DNA of 64,000 nucleotides from Tetrastigma voinierianum (GCA_016808115.1 JAEQBH010001385.1:124001-188000); one strand, 5' to 3'; shown: positions 1 through 12,080, counted from the stretch's first letter. Notes: generated from the letters alone by a model not told the origin. Numbers and translations are program-made.

Positions 1-341
1 TGTATATCATCTTGACTTTCTCCAGTCATCATCATAAACCAAAAGCAATATCATTCTCCCATATTTCCGAGTATAAAATATCATTAGAAAATCCCCAACT
101 GATGAGAGTGCCCTTCAGCATATCGAACCAGGCTCTAGGTGCCTGTTTTAGGCCATAAAGAGCTCTGCGTAACTCACAGACAAATGTGGGGTTGGTAGGG
201 TCAATGAAGCCTTCAGGTTGATTCATGAAGACTTCTTCTTGAAGGTTTCCATTAAGAAAGGCATTGTTAATGCCTATTTGCGGGATATTCCATCCCCTTG
301 ACACAACTAGAGTAAAAAATTATTCTGATAGTTGAAGGCTT
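1..341 (-). pseudogene. Outer Ty1/copia element, RT remnant (downstream part)
   Basis: Minus-strand remnant of a copia reverse transcriptase. Visible motifs are SRGWN, NAFLNGNLQEEVFM and RALYGLKQAPRAWF, the normal copia order around the first catalytic block. The frame is broken: an extra base in the A-run at 314-319 shifts it just upstream of SRGWN. Near the window edge the YVDD block is damaged, with TGESQDDI readable in another frame at about 1-25. The upstream half lies beyond 6691, because element A inserted here. The rest of this element (3' pol and LTR) would lie left of the window. Not functional. Confidence 0.9.
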
Positions 342-346
342 AACCA

Positions 347-797
347 TGTAGTTCTCTAGTGTTCGTTGTGAAACCAAAAAAAATATGAGGAAACAAACAC
401 ACGATCTGAAGCAAATAATTACAAAGCGGTCAGCCACAGCGATAACGTTGTGTCCTTACAAGGCAATTGGCACCTCGGCTTATGTCTGAGGATGGAAGAC
501 CAGTAGTCTCCCGGGATAATCTGCGGATCCCTCGTTCCTCCAGTCTGGATCGGAGGACCAAGCCCGAGCTCAACAGCAGAACAATCGCACAAAAATGACA
601 GTGATGAAGTGAGGAGAATGGAGAATAGTTTTTCGTTATTATAAAAAATGGGAAAAACGGGAGTATAAATAACCCAGGAAGTGTCTCCACGACAGACATT
701 ATGGATTCGAAAAGGTATGGCAAGCGAAGTCTTTACATGAGGACACATCTTTTCATTCATTTAAGGAATTTGTGGATACAAGTCTAACAATCCCAAC
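347..797 (-). repeat. Element A 3' LTR
   Basis: About 450 bp, alignable along its whole length to 6253-6691. Differences include many small indels besides substitutions. The outer (left) end reads TGTAGTTCTCTAGTG on the plus strand, the same as the other copy, and the TSD AACCA precedes it directly. Confidence 0.9.
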
Positions 798-1329
798 TGA
801 ATGAAAAGTTTTGATATAATATCTCCGTGTATGCATGAGATGCAAAGTCTTGATTATTCCATGAGGAAAGCGTTGCGTCGGGATAAGTAATTACGAGACT
901 TTGAACTTTCCTTAGTGAAACTCTTCGGACTTACTCGGTGTCTGATGGAGCTTTATGTTTTGGGCTAATCGGCCTTTCGTGTAAGCTAGGCAGTAGAAAT
1001 CCTGACTATTTCTCGAACAAATTGGTTCTCCTTTATTTGTGTTCGTTTGGCCATGAACAGCTTGGTCTCATAGGAGTGTTTTAGAGAATTCGACCTTCTG
1101 ATTCTCACGAAGCGACCCTCACTTCACACTCACGTAGGCGGTTACGAACATATAGTTTCATAATCATTAAAGCTTTGCTTAACCTTCACATATTAATCAC
1201 TTTATCGGGAATGGGTAAAACTCAAATTTGGCTGTTACCTCTATCTTTGTCTTCATAACTTTCGTTGTCCTTTGAACCTAGATCCTGGGATCTCAGTCAA
1301 CTAGGTAAAGATTATGCTGTATGATGACT
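798..1329 (-). other. Element A 3' untranslated region
   Basis: About 530 bp between the end of pol and the 3' LTR. There is no significant open frame. I see nothing else in it and no convincing polypurine tract next to the LTR. Confidence 0.6.
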
Positions 1330-2830
1330 TGTTTAGAGGCCTTAAACCCATTTCCCTTAATGTTTTGCAACCATCTCTCTAGTTGGGCCTTTTGTCAATG
1401 GATCCATGATATTATCTTTTGACTTCACATAGTCGATTGTGATCTTCATTTGAGAAAGTTGTCTTCTTATGTCATGTCTTCGACGGTAGCAATGTCGAGA
1501 CCCTACTAGTTATACATGACATTCCTTGCCCTTCCCTATTGCCGTGACTATCACAATGTATACATACTGACGGACGTGGTTTGACCAGTTAGGAGATATC
1601 TTCGAAATTTCAAAGCCATAAAACTATTCAGGCTTTATCGAAACATCAGTCTGATTATAGTGGATCACAGATCTATGATACAAGTTTGTTTGGATGATTT
1701 CAGAATAACTGTAAATACCTTTGAGAGTGTGAATACATATCCACTTGTTGATTTTGTGTCTTTGAAGTGCCGGGTTATCGGTCGCATCCATGGTATCCTT
1801 CAAATGCTATAGGATATTAATGTAATCTGAAAGCATAATCTTAGTATGCTTCGTAGCCAAATAAATGTTTCCATAGCTTTCTAATGATTTCGTTTGAATT
1901 GTATGCTCGACTTGAAGCATAACATACATTATATCGGCTGAATCTGGAGTTCACTTGACACATTAATTGCCTAATATACTAGCATACTCATTTTGAGCTT
2001 TGTTTCACCAGTATTCTTAGAAGATGTAAATTAACATCTATCGAGGTCTTCTTTGATCTGATACCTAGATTCTTGCACTTTCAAGAATGAACAATATAAT
2101 GGGATTGTGATAAACTATCCTCAGGATGTCTTATGGATTTAACTCTAAAATAACATCGAGTAGCCCCGTATCTTTCATTTCAAATTTACTTGCGAGCAAG
2201 CATTGATTTTCTTAATAGTCTCGCCCATCAGCACTGTTATAAGCATATCGTCTACATATAGACATAAAATGGCAAAACAATTATAGAGTTTTGCTTACTT
2301 AACATATACACATTCTCGCACTCATTAATCTTGAAACCATTTGATAACATGGCCGTGAATTTAGCATGTCATTGTTTTGGTGCTTGTTTGATCCATAGAA
2401 TTCTTGTGATAAAGCAGACATACTTCTGCTCTTGTCTAGAACAATGAAGCCAACGGGTTGTTCCCGAATATATTTCTTAACTTTGGAATCTCAGTTTAAG
2501 AGTAGTTTTCGTCCATTTGATGGATTTCAAGCTTATACACATTTTGCTATAACCCAATTAGCATCCTTATGATGTTCTAGTAGCGGTGAATAAGTATCAA
2601 AATAATCAAGACCTTCGTTGCTTGTATCCTTTTACTACAAGCACTGCTGTAACATATTATCAATAGCAACAAAGCTTTCATTTTCCTCTTGAAAATCCAC
2701 TTACATTGTAGTGGTTTTATTACCGGGGAGGAAGGTCGACCAATTTCATGTATGATTTTGACAAGATGGATTCAACTTCACTATTGATAGCTTCTTTCCA
2801 GAACGGGGCTTCTAGCGAAGTCCACTGACT
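1330..2830 (-). pseudogene. Element A RT and RNase H
   Basis: The start of the RT is readable as EAPFWKEAINSEVESIL near 2760-2815. The catalytic block reads CLYVDDMLI near 2235-2265. The RNase H carboxyl end reads IDYVKSKDNIMDPLTKG near 1385-1440 and is followed by REMVAK, the usual end of a copia polyprotein. Between these blocks the reading jumps frames many times. The domain order and catalytic YVDD are certain; activity is excluded by the breaks. Confidence 0.88.
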
Positions 2831-3960
2831 TCTTTGAATGTCCAGAGGCTCATTTTCCGATAGATACGTTAAATCGGAGTCAGGCGTGGAAGTGCTTTGT
2901 CTTTTACTACGTCTAGGTTCATCCTCCATTGGATCACTTCTAGATATAGTCTCTTGAGACCTCTTATTATTATCGATTGCACCGTATCGCATGTTATATT
3001 GAAATATATTTTGAAGAGCGAAGCGTCCATGATTCAATGATCGTGACATGTATATGCGGGATCTTTGACTTGTGAATAAGAAAACGATATGCATTGCTAT
3101 TCTGAGCATATCCGATAAAAACACAGTCAACAGTCTTTGGTCCTACCTTAACCTTTTAGGCTTAGGAGCATGACCTTAGCGAACACCCCACACTTTGAGA
3201 TAATTCAAGTTAGGCATTACGCCTTTCCATTTCTCATAGAGTTTGTTGTGTCTTTACGGCCCAGGGTACTACATTTAAAAATAAAATTTGCCGTTCAAAG
3301 CGGCTTCCCTGATCTGTGGTAAACCAGGGAACTATTCAACAATGCATTCATTGTTTCCTTTAAATCTTAGGTTTTCCTTTAGCCACTCCATTAGATTGTA
3401 GTGTATAAGGGCTTGATCATTTGATGAACGATACAGGCTCACGGTACAAATTTCTAAATGGAAATTCATATTCCTCCTCTGTCACTCCTTATGATTTTAA
3501 TTTTCTTGTTGATCGGAGTTTCAACCGGCCTTATAAGATTTAAGCATTTCACGGCCTCATCTTTACTTTCTTAAGCGAAATGCGACATAACAATCTGTGA
3601 CGATCATATAAAAGTAATAAAATACTTATTACCACCTCTTGGCGGTATTGATTTCATACTCGCATATCTGTGTGTAATGGAAATCTAAAGGTTTGAAAGT
3701 CTAGTATCTACAGTGGAAGGGCTTAGAAAATTTAGATTCAACACACACTTGGCATTTCTCATTTTAGACCAGTCGAACTTTGTAGATCCCATATTCATTA
3801 ATTTCTTTATTGACTTATAGTTAGGTATTTATTAAGCAGTGGCATGCGAATGTTTAGAACTCAGCTTTATAGGAAAAGCAACTTTATTAGATATCTCTTG
3901 GTTACAACGGTCATTACATTTAAGCCCAGACAAGCCATCACTTTCGAGATAACCCTTTCC
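2831..3960 (-). pseudogene. Element A integrase
   Basis: Decayed copia integrase. Near 3590-3670 a stretch with RGGNKYFITFI matches the start of the catalytic core. Near 3170-3240 the sequence reads WKGVMPNLNYLKVWG, the conserved end of the core where copia integrases contact the next domain. The C-terminal tail continues to about 2985. There are several frameshifts and stops. Confidence 0.8.
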
Positions 3961-3966
3961 ACAAAA

Positions 3967-4164
3967 TCATCTCATTTTGAGTACAAACTTATCGAGATAC
4001 AAAAACTTGACTTGGAAGCCATTCTTGCTAAGGAGAGAGCCTGACACTAAATTCTTGCGAACATCTGGCACATGCAGAACATTAATTAGTGTCACAGTCT
4101 TTCCAGATGTCATCTTTAAACTGACCTTTGAGCACGCTAACCTTAAGTTTGATGAATTACCCAT
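3967..4164 (-). pseudogene. Element A protease / pre-integrase segment
   Basis: A 65-residue open stretch containing INVLHVPDVRKNLVSGSLL, a hallmark of the copia protease to pre-integrase junction. It lies in the expected place between gag and integrase. The protease catalytic DSG triad is not visible in this open piece. Confidence 0.85.
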
Positions 4165-4269
4165 ATAAAGTTTTCATCACCCCCACGGTTGTGGGCGTAA
4201 CATTGATCTGTTTGCACGAGATCTGATTGCTCGGTATCAATCCACCACTCCTTGGGGTTTCCCGCCATA

Positions 4270-5040
4270 TTACACTCGGATATCGCAAGCGGTGATTAGA
4301 TATCCCGCCAGTACCATTGGAGATCTTTCCCACCATATTGCCCTGCGTTTTACACATCTTTTCTTGGTTACTGCGGTCTTTGGCTCGATGTCTAGACTTA
4401 CCCGCAGTTGAAGCACTTGCCCGATGAACTTCTTGAGGCCTTGGTTTGAATCCCTCTCTAGACTTGCGGGCATTTCTCTTAGTTGGGTTTAGATCCTTGA
4501 CAACATTGGCCCATGAAACTTCTAGGTGCTTCCCAACTTTCTTCTCGGGCGGTATTGTCTTCCCTCGATCCTCATGAGACAATCAAGTCTTGGTAATGAC
4601 TCTCTCTTGTGTTTGAGATAATTTTAAAATCCCTCCGGAAGTGTCGAGTTTTCAATGAGCATGACCACTTGATATGTCTCACTTAGAGTCATTCCTTAGC
4701 ATGAATATCATGCACAACCCATAGGCGGTGAACTGACTTAAGGCGGTCGATCAACCATCTTGAAGTCGAAATTTGCAAACAATGAATTTCTTGATCCCGA
4801 CATCTTCGATTTGTACTTCTTGTCCGGACTATCCCATAACTCCTTAGCACCGGACTGCGAGATGTTATAGAGTATTTTCGGGCCGTTGAGGACATAGTCG
4901 CGACACAAGAAGTTAGAATGATTCAATGCATCCACAGCAACCAACTTTTCTTTATCTGTCTCTCCAATGTCCAATTTAGGACCATCCTCATTGAGGAATA
5001 TTGCCAAGTTCAAGGTTGTGAGATAGAACAACATCTTCAC
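4270..5040 (-). pseudogene. Element A gag
   Basis: Two or more frames together resemble a copia gag of the UBN2 type. At the amino end the text includes FLCRDYVLNG and AKELWDSPDKKYKSK. Toward 4300-4480 a region with GHRAK suggests a ruined zinc knuckle. The frame changes several times, so no complete capsid or nucleocapsid can be made. Confidence 0.78.
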
Positions 5041-6252
5041 ATTGCCATCTCTTTGTCAGTACCATTGAACTTTTAAGCTTTCTCCATGACTCGGAATAGG
5101 AGTTAAGCTGAGTCGGCGTCTGCATTTACGAAGGATAAAGATAAAACGAACAATATTTGAATAAACTATAAATATTTAAATATGAACGAGAAGCAGCAAT
5201 GATAGAAAGCGAAAAATATTTGAATCTAGTAAATATTTTATCTAATGAAAGCGGAGCGCAATCTTCAAAAATTTGAATACGCGAAACTTAACGCGTTTTT
5301 AGAAATTTTAAAATGAAGCGTAGTTCAAGCGAAAGCGGTTCACAAGGAAGTCGATATTCGAATTAGTATTAATTTACGAAATAAAACAATTAAACCAGTG
5401 GCCTTTCAATCTATATTTAAATTAACATAAGCAGAATTCTTGACATAAGCAGGCAAGCGATAAATCATGCGGTGTGCTGAAATATAAAATAACCTGGCAG
5501 TCGTTTTACTCCCGAGTATAGAAAGGGAAATATTTGACTAAAGCCTTGCCCAAGCCATGATTTAGGCTATGAGTACAAAAAGCGGGAAATATTTTACTAA
5601 ACGTAACAAATATGTGAATTTAAGCTGTGATGCAGAACGGAAGAAAAAGATATTTGGCATAAGCAGCAGCTACGATACGAAAAAATACAACAATATATGT
5701 GGTCTTACTGAAGAATAAAATCGTGCCTACAGAAGCAGTACAAAAAAAAAAAAATTCGTGCCTAAACAGAATCTAAAGATGAGGCACTGCAAAAAAATAA
5801 ACTATAACAGATATTTTAATGAAAAACTGCAGTACAGGAAAAAATGTTTGAGTCAAATTTCAAATCGTCTTATGTATTCAAAGCTATAGTCTTAGTAAAA
5901 AACAGCTACGATCTTACAGAATCTATAGTCGGCAAAAATTTAGAATCTGAAAAGCGCAGTCTTAAAAAAAAAATTGAATTTAGACTCTGATGCAGGCAAT
6001 GATCTACAAAAATTTGAATCAACGAAAAAAAGCTGAGTCTTAAAAAAAATTCAAACCAGCTGTGATCTCGAGAATCTATGATCTTCAAAAAACGAAAAAG
6101 CTGATCTTGAATTGAAAATAACATAAACGAAAGGTACGAATGCAAATACGAAAACGAGCGAAACGGTCAAAAAGAAAAAAAAATGTAGCGAGCGAGAACC
6201 ATTCGTTTCCACGAAGCGAGCAATTGAAAAATCACGAAATTACGTCTTAGAT
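5041..6252 (-). other. Element A 5' leader
   Basis: A 1.2-kb stretch between 5' LTR and gag, rich in A-runs on the plus strand and without supported coding. It is a long leader for a copia element. The short open frame at 5906-6145 has no recognisable content. Confidence 0.6.
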
Positions 6253-6691
6253 TGTAGTTCTCTAGTGTTCGTTTAAAAAAAAGAAACCAAAAAAATATGA
6301 AACAAACTTGCGGTCTGACAATAATTAGAAAGCGGTCAAGGCAACGATAACGTTGTGTGTGTCCTTAAAACGATTTAGCCCCTCGGCTTATGCAGGATAA
6401 GAGGACAATCGTCTCTCGGGATAGAGACGGATCTCGTTCCTCCGAGTGGTACGGATCGTGGAGGGCGACAGCTAAAACTATGAAACCAGTAGCACAAAAA
6501 TAGCGAGTGATGAAGTAGGAGAATGGAGAATAGTTTTTCGTTATTATAAAATGGAAAAGCGGGAGTATAATAACCCGGAAGTGTGCGAGACGGACGTGTC
6601 GTTCGAAAATGTATGAACAGCAAAATACGTTACGATGAAGGACATATCTTTTCATTCATTTAAGGAATTTATGGATACCAAAGTCCCAACA
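6253..6691 (-). repeat. Element A 5' LTR
   Basis: 439 bp. In the sense direction it runs from TGTTGGGACTTTGG at 6691 to ACTACA at 6253, then passes into the leader. The TSD AACCA follows at 6692-6696. Confidence 0.92.
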
Positions 6692-6740
6692 AACCATTGG
6701 GCTGAAAGTCTCAGAAATTGTTGTTCTCATAATTTTGAAT
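6692..6740 (-). pseudogene. Outer copia element, RT remnant (upstream part)
   Basis: Reading the minus strand toward 6692 gives ETFSPMV, the classic copia RT start motif. It ends exactly at the TSD. On the far side of element A the minus-strand frame resumes at 346 with KPSTIRII. So these bases and 1-341 are one RT gene split by A. Beyond about 6740 the similarity stops. Confidence 0.85.
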
Positions 6741-7123
6741 GTTCTATTTTTTTGTGTTTTTTCATAACAAAAAAAAAACCAAATGTGTTTTTTGTATTTT
6801 CCTCTTTTTCCTTGTTTTTCTTGTTTTTTAAAATTGTCTTAATAACGATTTTTTAAAACACATAAAATACTATTTTGGTGTTTTCTGAAAATTTTCTTGT
6901 TTTTTAAATTTAGTATTTTCTATGAATAAAAACCTGATTTTCTAGGAATCAAATATATTTTTTGTATTTTCCTTATTGTCGTTGTTTTATCTTAGAGTTT
7001 GGTTTGTTTTTTTAACGGGTTTATAGAAAACTCCAAAGTAGAAAGGAAAAAGAAGAAGAAATGAAATTTCATGAAATGGGATGAATGGATAAAATTATGT
7101 GAAAAGTAGGTTTCATGTTATAA
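6741..7123. other. AT-rich stretch, no feature seen
   Basis: T-rich low-complexity sequence with repeated TTTTTTGTATTTTCCT-like words. No coding or terminal structure is supported. Confidence 0.5.
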
Positions 7124-7383
7124 ATTTGAAAATAATTGAACGTTCATCACTAAGAATTGTGTATCCATTATTTAAGAATATTCTACCGTAACTACCAAAT
7201 GTGTTTTCATAATTGGTCAATGTGATTGATACATTGACTAGTTATGATAGTACATTAAGTAGTTATGATAGTATATTTGCTAGTTACGGTAATACAATAA
7301 TATAATCCTAATTATTTTTCATGAGAATAACTTGAATCATGGATACACAATTCTTAATGACGAATGTCCAAATATTTTGAAAC
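7124..7383. mobile_element. Short inverted-repeat element (MITE-like)
   Basis: Arms of about 45 bp face each other at 7124-7168 and 7339-7383. The inner 28 bases match at 25 positions around the core AAGAATTGTGTATCCAT. The space between holds part of the TACATTGACTAGTTATGATAG minisatellite. No target duplication could be fixed, so the transposon class is open. Confidence 0.6.
7228..7300. repeat. Minisatellite block 1 (~21-bp unit)
   Basis: Three to four degenerate copies of a unit close to GTACATTGACTAGTTATGATA. The same unit recurs at 10077-10110, 10992-11334 and 11909-12080. Confidence 0.75.
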
Positions 7384-7429
7384 GAGGAGCCTAATACATT
7401 CTTATTGAGATATGGCCTTTGAACTAGAT

Positions 7430-7570
7430 CTGGGAATATGGGTCGAGTCAGGTGGGGTGACCGGGGTCGACCGATATTTTGGAGGCGGGTAGGTAAGGTC
7501 ATGACCCAAATAAAATCCGGCCTCATGGCCTGCCCAGGAATTGGCTCATGACCCATCCGGGTTATGGGTG
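7430..7570. other. GC-rich GGGTC/GACCC segment
   Basis: A short GC-rich island dense in GGTCGA, GGGTCA and GACCC words. It resembles a second one at 8195-8345 in the opposite sense (GGGCC, CCCAAATGGGC). Such pairs often are ends of non-autonomous DNA transposons. No exact termini or target duplication are visible. Confidence 0.3.
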
Positions 7571-7630
7571 AAGCCCACGGCCAGTGGCTGAATTTTTTAA
7601 AATTTTTTTATTATTAATTTTTTAAAAATG

Positions 7631-7636
<6 letters not shown>

Positions 7637-7694
<58 letters not shown>
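7637..7694. repeat. (TA)n microsatellite
   Basis: About 29 uninterrupted TA dinucleotides. Confidence 0.97.
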
Positions 7695-7698
<4 letters not shown>

Positions 7699-8431
7699 AC
7701 TTAATAGATTTATTTCTAAATCCTATAGTGACAATACTAATAAAGATGAAGATTAAGGGCATAGTGGATTTCATTTGAAACTTTGGATTTATAGTTTTTA
7801 AGATATCATTTATTTGTCACTTTATTTTTTTTAGTACTTTGAATATGAGCATGTTTATTAGTTTTGTTTATTACACTTTGACATGTTTATGATTTGAAGT
7901 TTCATTTTTTATCATGAAACTTTGAACTTGATTGTGGTTGGTACTTCATTAATTCTAATTATTATGTGATTGTAGTTAGTTGCTTAATAAATACTAGTTA
8001 GTTTGGTTATAAATTTATAATGATGTTTATCATTATTTACGTTTATTTAAAACTTTAAATATTATTATATTATGCAGCTCCATCATTTATGCATTAACTA
8101 TTATTAAACACTTGTGTTTTGTTTTTATTTGAAGAATGATAAAATTAGATAAATTCTGAGTTTTAGCATTTTTTTAAATTTTAGCGGTTTGTGGCTTTAA
8201 CTAGTAGCTGCGTCGGGCCCAGTAAGTGGTGTTTGGGCTCGAAAATGTGGTCCAAATTAGTCGGGCTAATTTTGTACACAACCCAAATGGGCTAGACCCG
8301 AATAGGCTGGGCCAGCCCATTTCCCTGCTATACTTTGAACCATATAGGCATGGTCTTTTTTGGGTTTGAGAAAAAAAAAAAAGGAACAAATATATGGTAT
8401 GGGAAAGTGAAACCTCACACCATGCCGGACT

Positions 8432-8917
8432 GTTAGGTTGAGCATGGTCTGTTGTTTAGGTTAACCTAAACATGATTAATCATTTTTTGATTATCTATAT
8501 ATCAGTTTTTGGTTAACTAGAATAAAATAAATAAATTTGTAATTCTTAATTATATATTAAAGTTTAAATTACAAAATTTACTATAAATAAAATTAAAAAA
8601 ATGGAAAGTAATCAATTTATTTGTAATCTCATCATGATATTTGGTGTATTTATATATAAATTTATTTGTTTAATATATATTATATTTTATAATTTTATAT
8701 AATATTATTATTATTTTTTAAATTTGGTTGATTAACCAAAATTATGATTTTTATATTTTATAAACCTAAATCTAAATCAAAACTAAGAATGATATAAAAC
8801 AAAAATCAAAACCGATGAATTTGATCAACCTATTTTTTTTATTTGGTTTTGATCTGATTTTTCGATTAATTTTGATGTTTTAGGTTGTTTTTTCTCAACC
8901 TTACGGGTACGGGTTGT
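8432..8917. mobile_element. Possible MITE with imperfect terminal inverted repeats
   Basis: The left end reads AGGTTGAG and then AACCTAAACATGATTAATC. The right end is its imperfect complement, ending CTCAACCT. The interior is AT-rich. No target duplication was found. Confidence 0.4.
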
Positions 8918-10076
8918 ATTCTCCCCCACTTTTCCTCAAACGTGACATTTAGCACGTGCACCAAATTAGGCACGTGATTTTGGCATCCTCCAGTATTAGA
9001 AATTATTTTTGCAACGTCCTCATTACCACAATCTGATCTTATCTCTGATATTATATGGATATCGTTGTCAAATTATCATACCCACTTTAATTATTTTTTT
9101 TAAAAGAAAAATAATTTTATTTGTCAATGGTTATCTGATTAAAATAATTGCTTATAAAAAATAAAATACTTTGTCTGAGTTAATAGCATGTGAATGTTCC
9201 AGGAGTGCATCACGTCGATAGTTAAGCACTGCAGCATTTTAATATTCTTATTATGAAATTAAAATATCGCAGTTTCGATTAAATAACATGTTGACATTAA
9301 TGACCGTTAATTTGATTTCTTATCGATCGAATATATTTCACTCGTTTGAGTTATCACTCCGATTAAATAAATGTTCTGTGTGTGTGATAGCACAAGATAA
9401 TCAAAATGATAATTAAAACAAAAGAAAACCTAGATTTTGTGGAATAACTATTTTATTAAGAAAGAAAATGATGAAAATATGTATAAATGATGGTTTTAGG
9501 TTAAGAATGATAAAAAAAAAAAAAAAATCACCCTTATTTACTTAAAAGAAAAAAGACTATCATATAAAAGGTTTATAGAAAATGTTTAATTTATCCCGTG
9601 ACCACTTTAAATTGAATAGCATACCTTTCCCTCATAATTATCTACTCCACGGATACAGTGATGAGTATTAGAAAATTAAAATAAATAAATAAAAAATACC
9701 AAAGAAAAGGGAAATTTTTTTAAAATAATATAGAAAAATAAAATCTGTATTTTGGTTAAATATTTTATATAAACTATTATTTAATAATATATAAAATTTT
9801 AATTATAAATATTTTAATAATTTTTCAATAATAAATGGTAAACCTTACATATAAAATCATGGGAAAAGCAAGGTACTAATTTCAAAATATTTGCACATAT
9901 ATCACTAAAAATATGATTTTTATGGTTCATACTACTCTTTAAAAAAATAATTATGAATCTGCACAAAAAGTACATAAATAGCAAATGAGAAAACCAAAAA
10001 ATTAATGAAAATTGGCAAACAAATGGAAATGGACGAGCTTGTCAGATGACCTGTGGTGCATCCGGCCAAAATATTG
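8918..10076. other. AT-rich intergenic stretch, no gene seen
   Basis: A short GC-richer part at 8918-9060 (two CACGTG words) has an open minus-strand frame, but I cannot assign it. The rest is AT-rich with A-runs and no supported feature. Confidence 0.45.
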
Positions 10077-11334
10077 AAGTAGTACATTGAATATTATGGT
10101 AGTACATTGAGGGTGTGTTTGGTACATTGAATTAAGGAATGAGAATGAAGAATCTCTTTCCATTCATATTTATCAAGGAATTGAATTAATAATTTGATTT
10201 CATTTTTTGGATTAGTTTAGGAATATTACATGAAAATAATTGTTTGTTTTCATTTCATTGTTTGGTAATACTAGAAATTGACATGAAAAAAAATAAATTG
10301 ATAATAATACCTTAAAACTTTTAGAGCTTTTAAAAAAAATATGTCATTCATTGATAAAATATTTTAATTATTCTCCATTGCTTTTATTTTTAAAAATAAT
10401 TATAGTCATATGATGACAAATAAAATATTAGAAATTAAATTATTTTAATATATAAATAATTTCAAAGTATTTTTCGGTTTTTTTAGAACCATTCACCAAG
10501 CATCTTTTTAGTTTTTATGTAATAGTTTTATAAAAATGTATCTTCTTAGGCTTTATGTAATAGTTTTATAAAAATGTTTTTTGAATATTATAAATTTAAT
10601 GATAAAATAAAATGGTAACATATTTTCTCACAAAAAAAATTCAAAACACATCAAAAACAATTTTTTTGGATTTCACATAGCTTTCATAAAATGCTTTAAA
10701 TTATTAATTAGAATTATGAACAAAATGTTAAAGGTAAAATAGCAATTTTAAGTTTTTATGTTTTTTAAAGAGAAGGGTGAATAGTTGTCAAAGAAAAGGA
10801 GAATAATGAATCAAATTATCAGAATACCACCTATATCTAAGGAATCAAAATCCTACTTAGAAGTAGAATTTGATTCCCTTTGACCATTCCATTCCCTCGT
10901 ACTTAAATTTCATCCAAACATGGGAATGGGTTAAAGCAGTAATGACATTCTCATTCCACATCTCTATTCCCATGAGCCAAATACACCCTGATAGTTATTG
11001 TAGTACGTTGACTAGTTATGGAATTACATAGAGTTATAGTAGTAAATTAACTAATTATAGTAGTAAATTGACCAGTTATAGTAGTACATTGACCATTATT
11101 GTAGTATATTGACTAGTTATTGTATCACATAGAGTTTGACAATACATTAACTAGTTACGGTATAGTACATTGATTATTTATGGTTGTACATTGACTAATT
11201 ATAATAATATATTGACTATTTAGGGTAGTAAATCAACTATTTATGGAAGTACATTAACTACTTATGGTAATATATTGACTACTTATAGTACATTGACTAC
11301 TTGTTGTAATACATTGACTACCTAGGGTGGTAAA
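10077..11334. repeat. Minisatellite block 2, split by a MITE
   Basis: About 17 or more degenerate copies of a ~21-bp unit close to GTAGTACATTGACTAGTTATG, mostly at 10992-11334, with two copies at 10077-10110. The MITE at 10111-10988 separates them; removing it restores an unbroken run of the unit. Confidence 0.85.
10111..10988. mobile_element. PIF/Harbinger-like MITE
   Basis: 878 bp with terminal inverted repeats: GGGTGTGTTTGG at the left, and the complement of GGGTGTATTTGG at the right. An identical GGAATGAGAATG block lies some 20-30 bp inside each end. A 3-bp direct duplication TGA flanks it (10108-10110 and 10989-10991). A 3-bp target duplication with GGG...TGTTTGG termini is typical of PIF/Harbinger MITEs. 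There is no transposase frame; the interior is AT-rich. Confidence 0.8.
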
Positions 11335-11908
11335 TATGATAAAAATTGTTTTAATTTCACATGATAATATAATTGGATTTAAGACTTAGACAATTTGACA
11401 ACATACAAGTGGCCAACGAATGTTTAAGTAAAAACACATATATATATTTTGAGATCATGGTGTCCAAGCACTATTACATCATAATGTTTAAACATTTTGT
11501 TCACACAATGTCCAAGCACAACCAATGTTTACATCATAATGTTTATACAATGATCCTAATATTACGCAATGTATAGCATTAAAAGAATACATGAATTGTT
11601 CACTACTTCCTTATACATAATGCAACTCATTGCTTTCCAATTGGAGTAAGCCACCAAATCCAAGCTCTCTAATTGCATTGAGCTTCTCTTCATCCAAATA
11701 ACATACAATGGAAAAGAATTTACACCCCAAACACCTTGATTCGGGGATCTTTCCCTACAAATATAACACAAAGAACCATATTAAACATTTAACATTAAAG
11801 AATATAAATGAAGAATAAACATTTATCATTGGAGAATGGAAATGATCACCTCACTACATGACTGCAAAAGATACCCCTTATATTTCTTTTGGGCTTTATT
11901 CATTTATG
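11335..11908. other. Stretch between minisatellite blocks, no gene seen
   Basis: Contains a 69-codon minus-strand frame (11562-11771) that I do not recognise. It might be a captured exon in a DNA transposon, but nothing supports this beyond position. Confidence 0.35.
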
Positions 11909-12080
11909 TATTATGGTAATACATTCACTACTTATAATAGTATATTTATTAGTTAAGGCAGTACATTGACTTATTAGTTATGATAGTACATTCACTAGTA
12001 ACTTATGATAGTGCATTCATTGCCCAAGATAGTACATTGACTAGTTTTAATTGTACATTCACCGTTATGGTTGTACATTG
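11909..12080. repeat. Minisatellite block 3 (~21-bp unit)
   Basis: Seven or eight degenerate copies of the GTACATTCACTAGTTATGATA-like unit seen in blocks 1 and 2, same orientation. Confidence 0.75.

Larger units (their letters stand above)
347..6691 (-). mobile_element. Copia element A, complete structure, decayed coding
   Basis: A 6.3-kb Ty1/copia retrotransposon on the minus strand. Its two LTRs (347-797 and 6253-6691) begin TGTTGGGA and end ACTACA in the sense direction; the copy at 347-797 has lost its exact terminal bases. A perfect 5-bp target-site duplication AACCA flanks it at 342-346 and 6692-6696. The order 5'LTR-leader-gag-PR-INT-RT-RNaseH-3'LTR is copia order. Frameshifts and stops are frequent in every domain, so it is not autonomous. 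It sits inside the RT of another copia element. No canonical tRNA-Met primer-binding site is recognisable beside the 5' LTR. Confidence 0.92.

Noticed and set aside
7637..7694. CRISPR or tandem array of interest at the TA tract
   Set aside because: A plain dinucleotide microsatellite; no repeat-spacer structure anywhere in the window.
9195..9240. Resemblance to a 5S rRNA internal region (CACGTCGATAGTTAAGCA)
   Set aside because: Only one short block fits; the rest of a 120-nt 5S gene and its terminator are missing.
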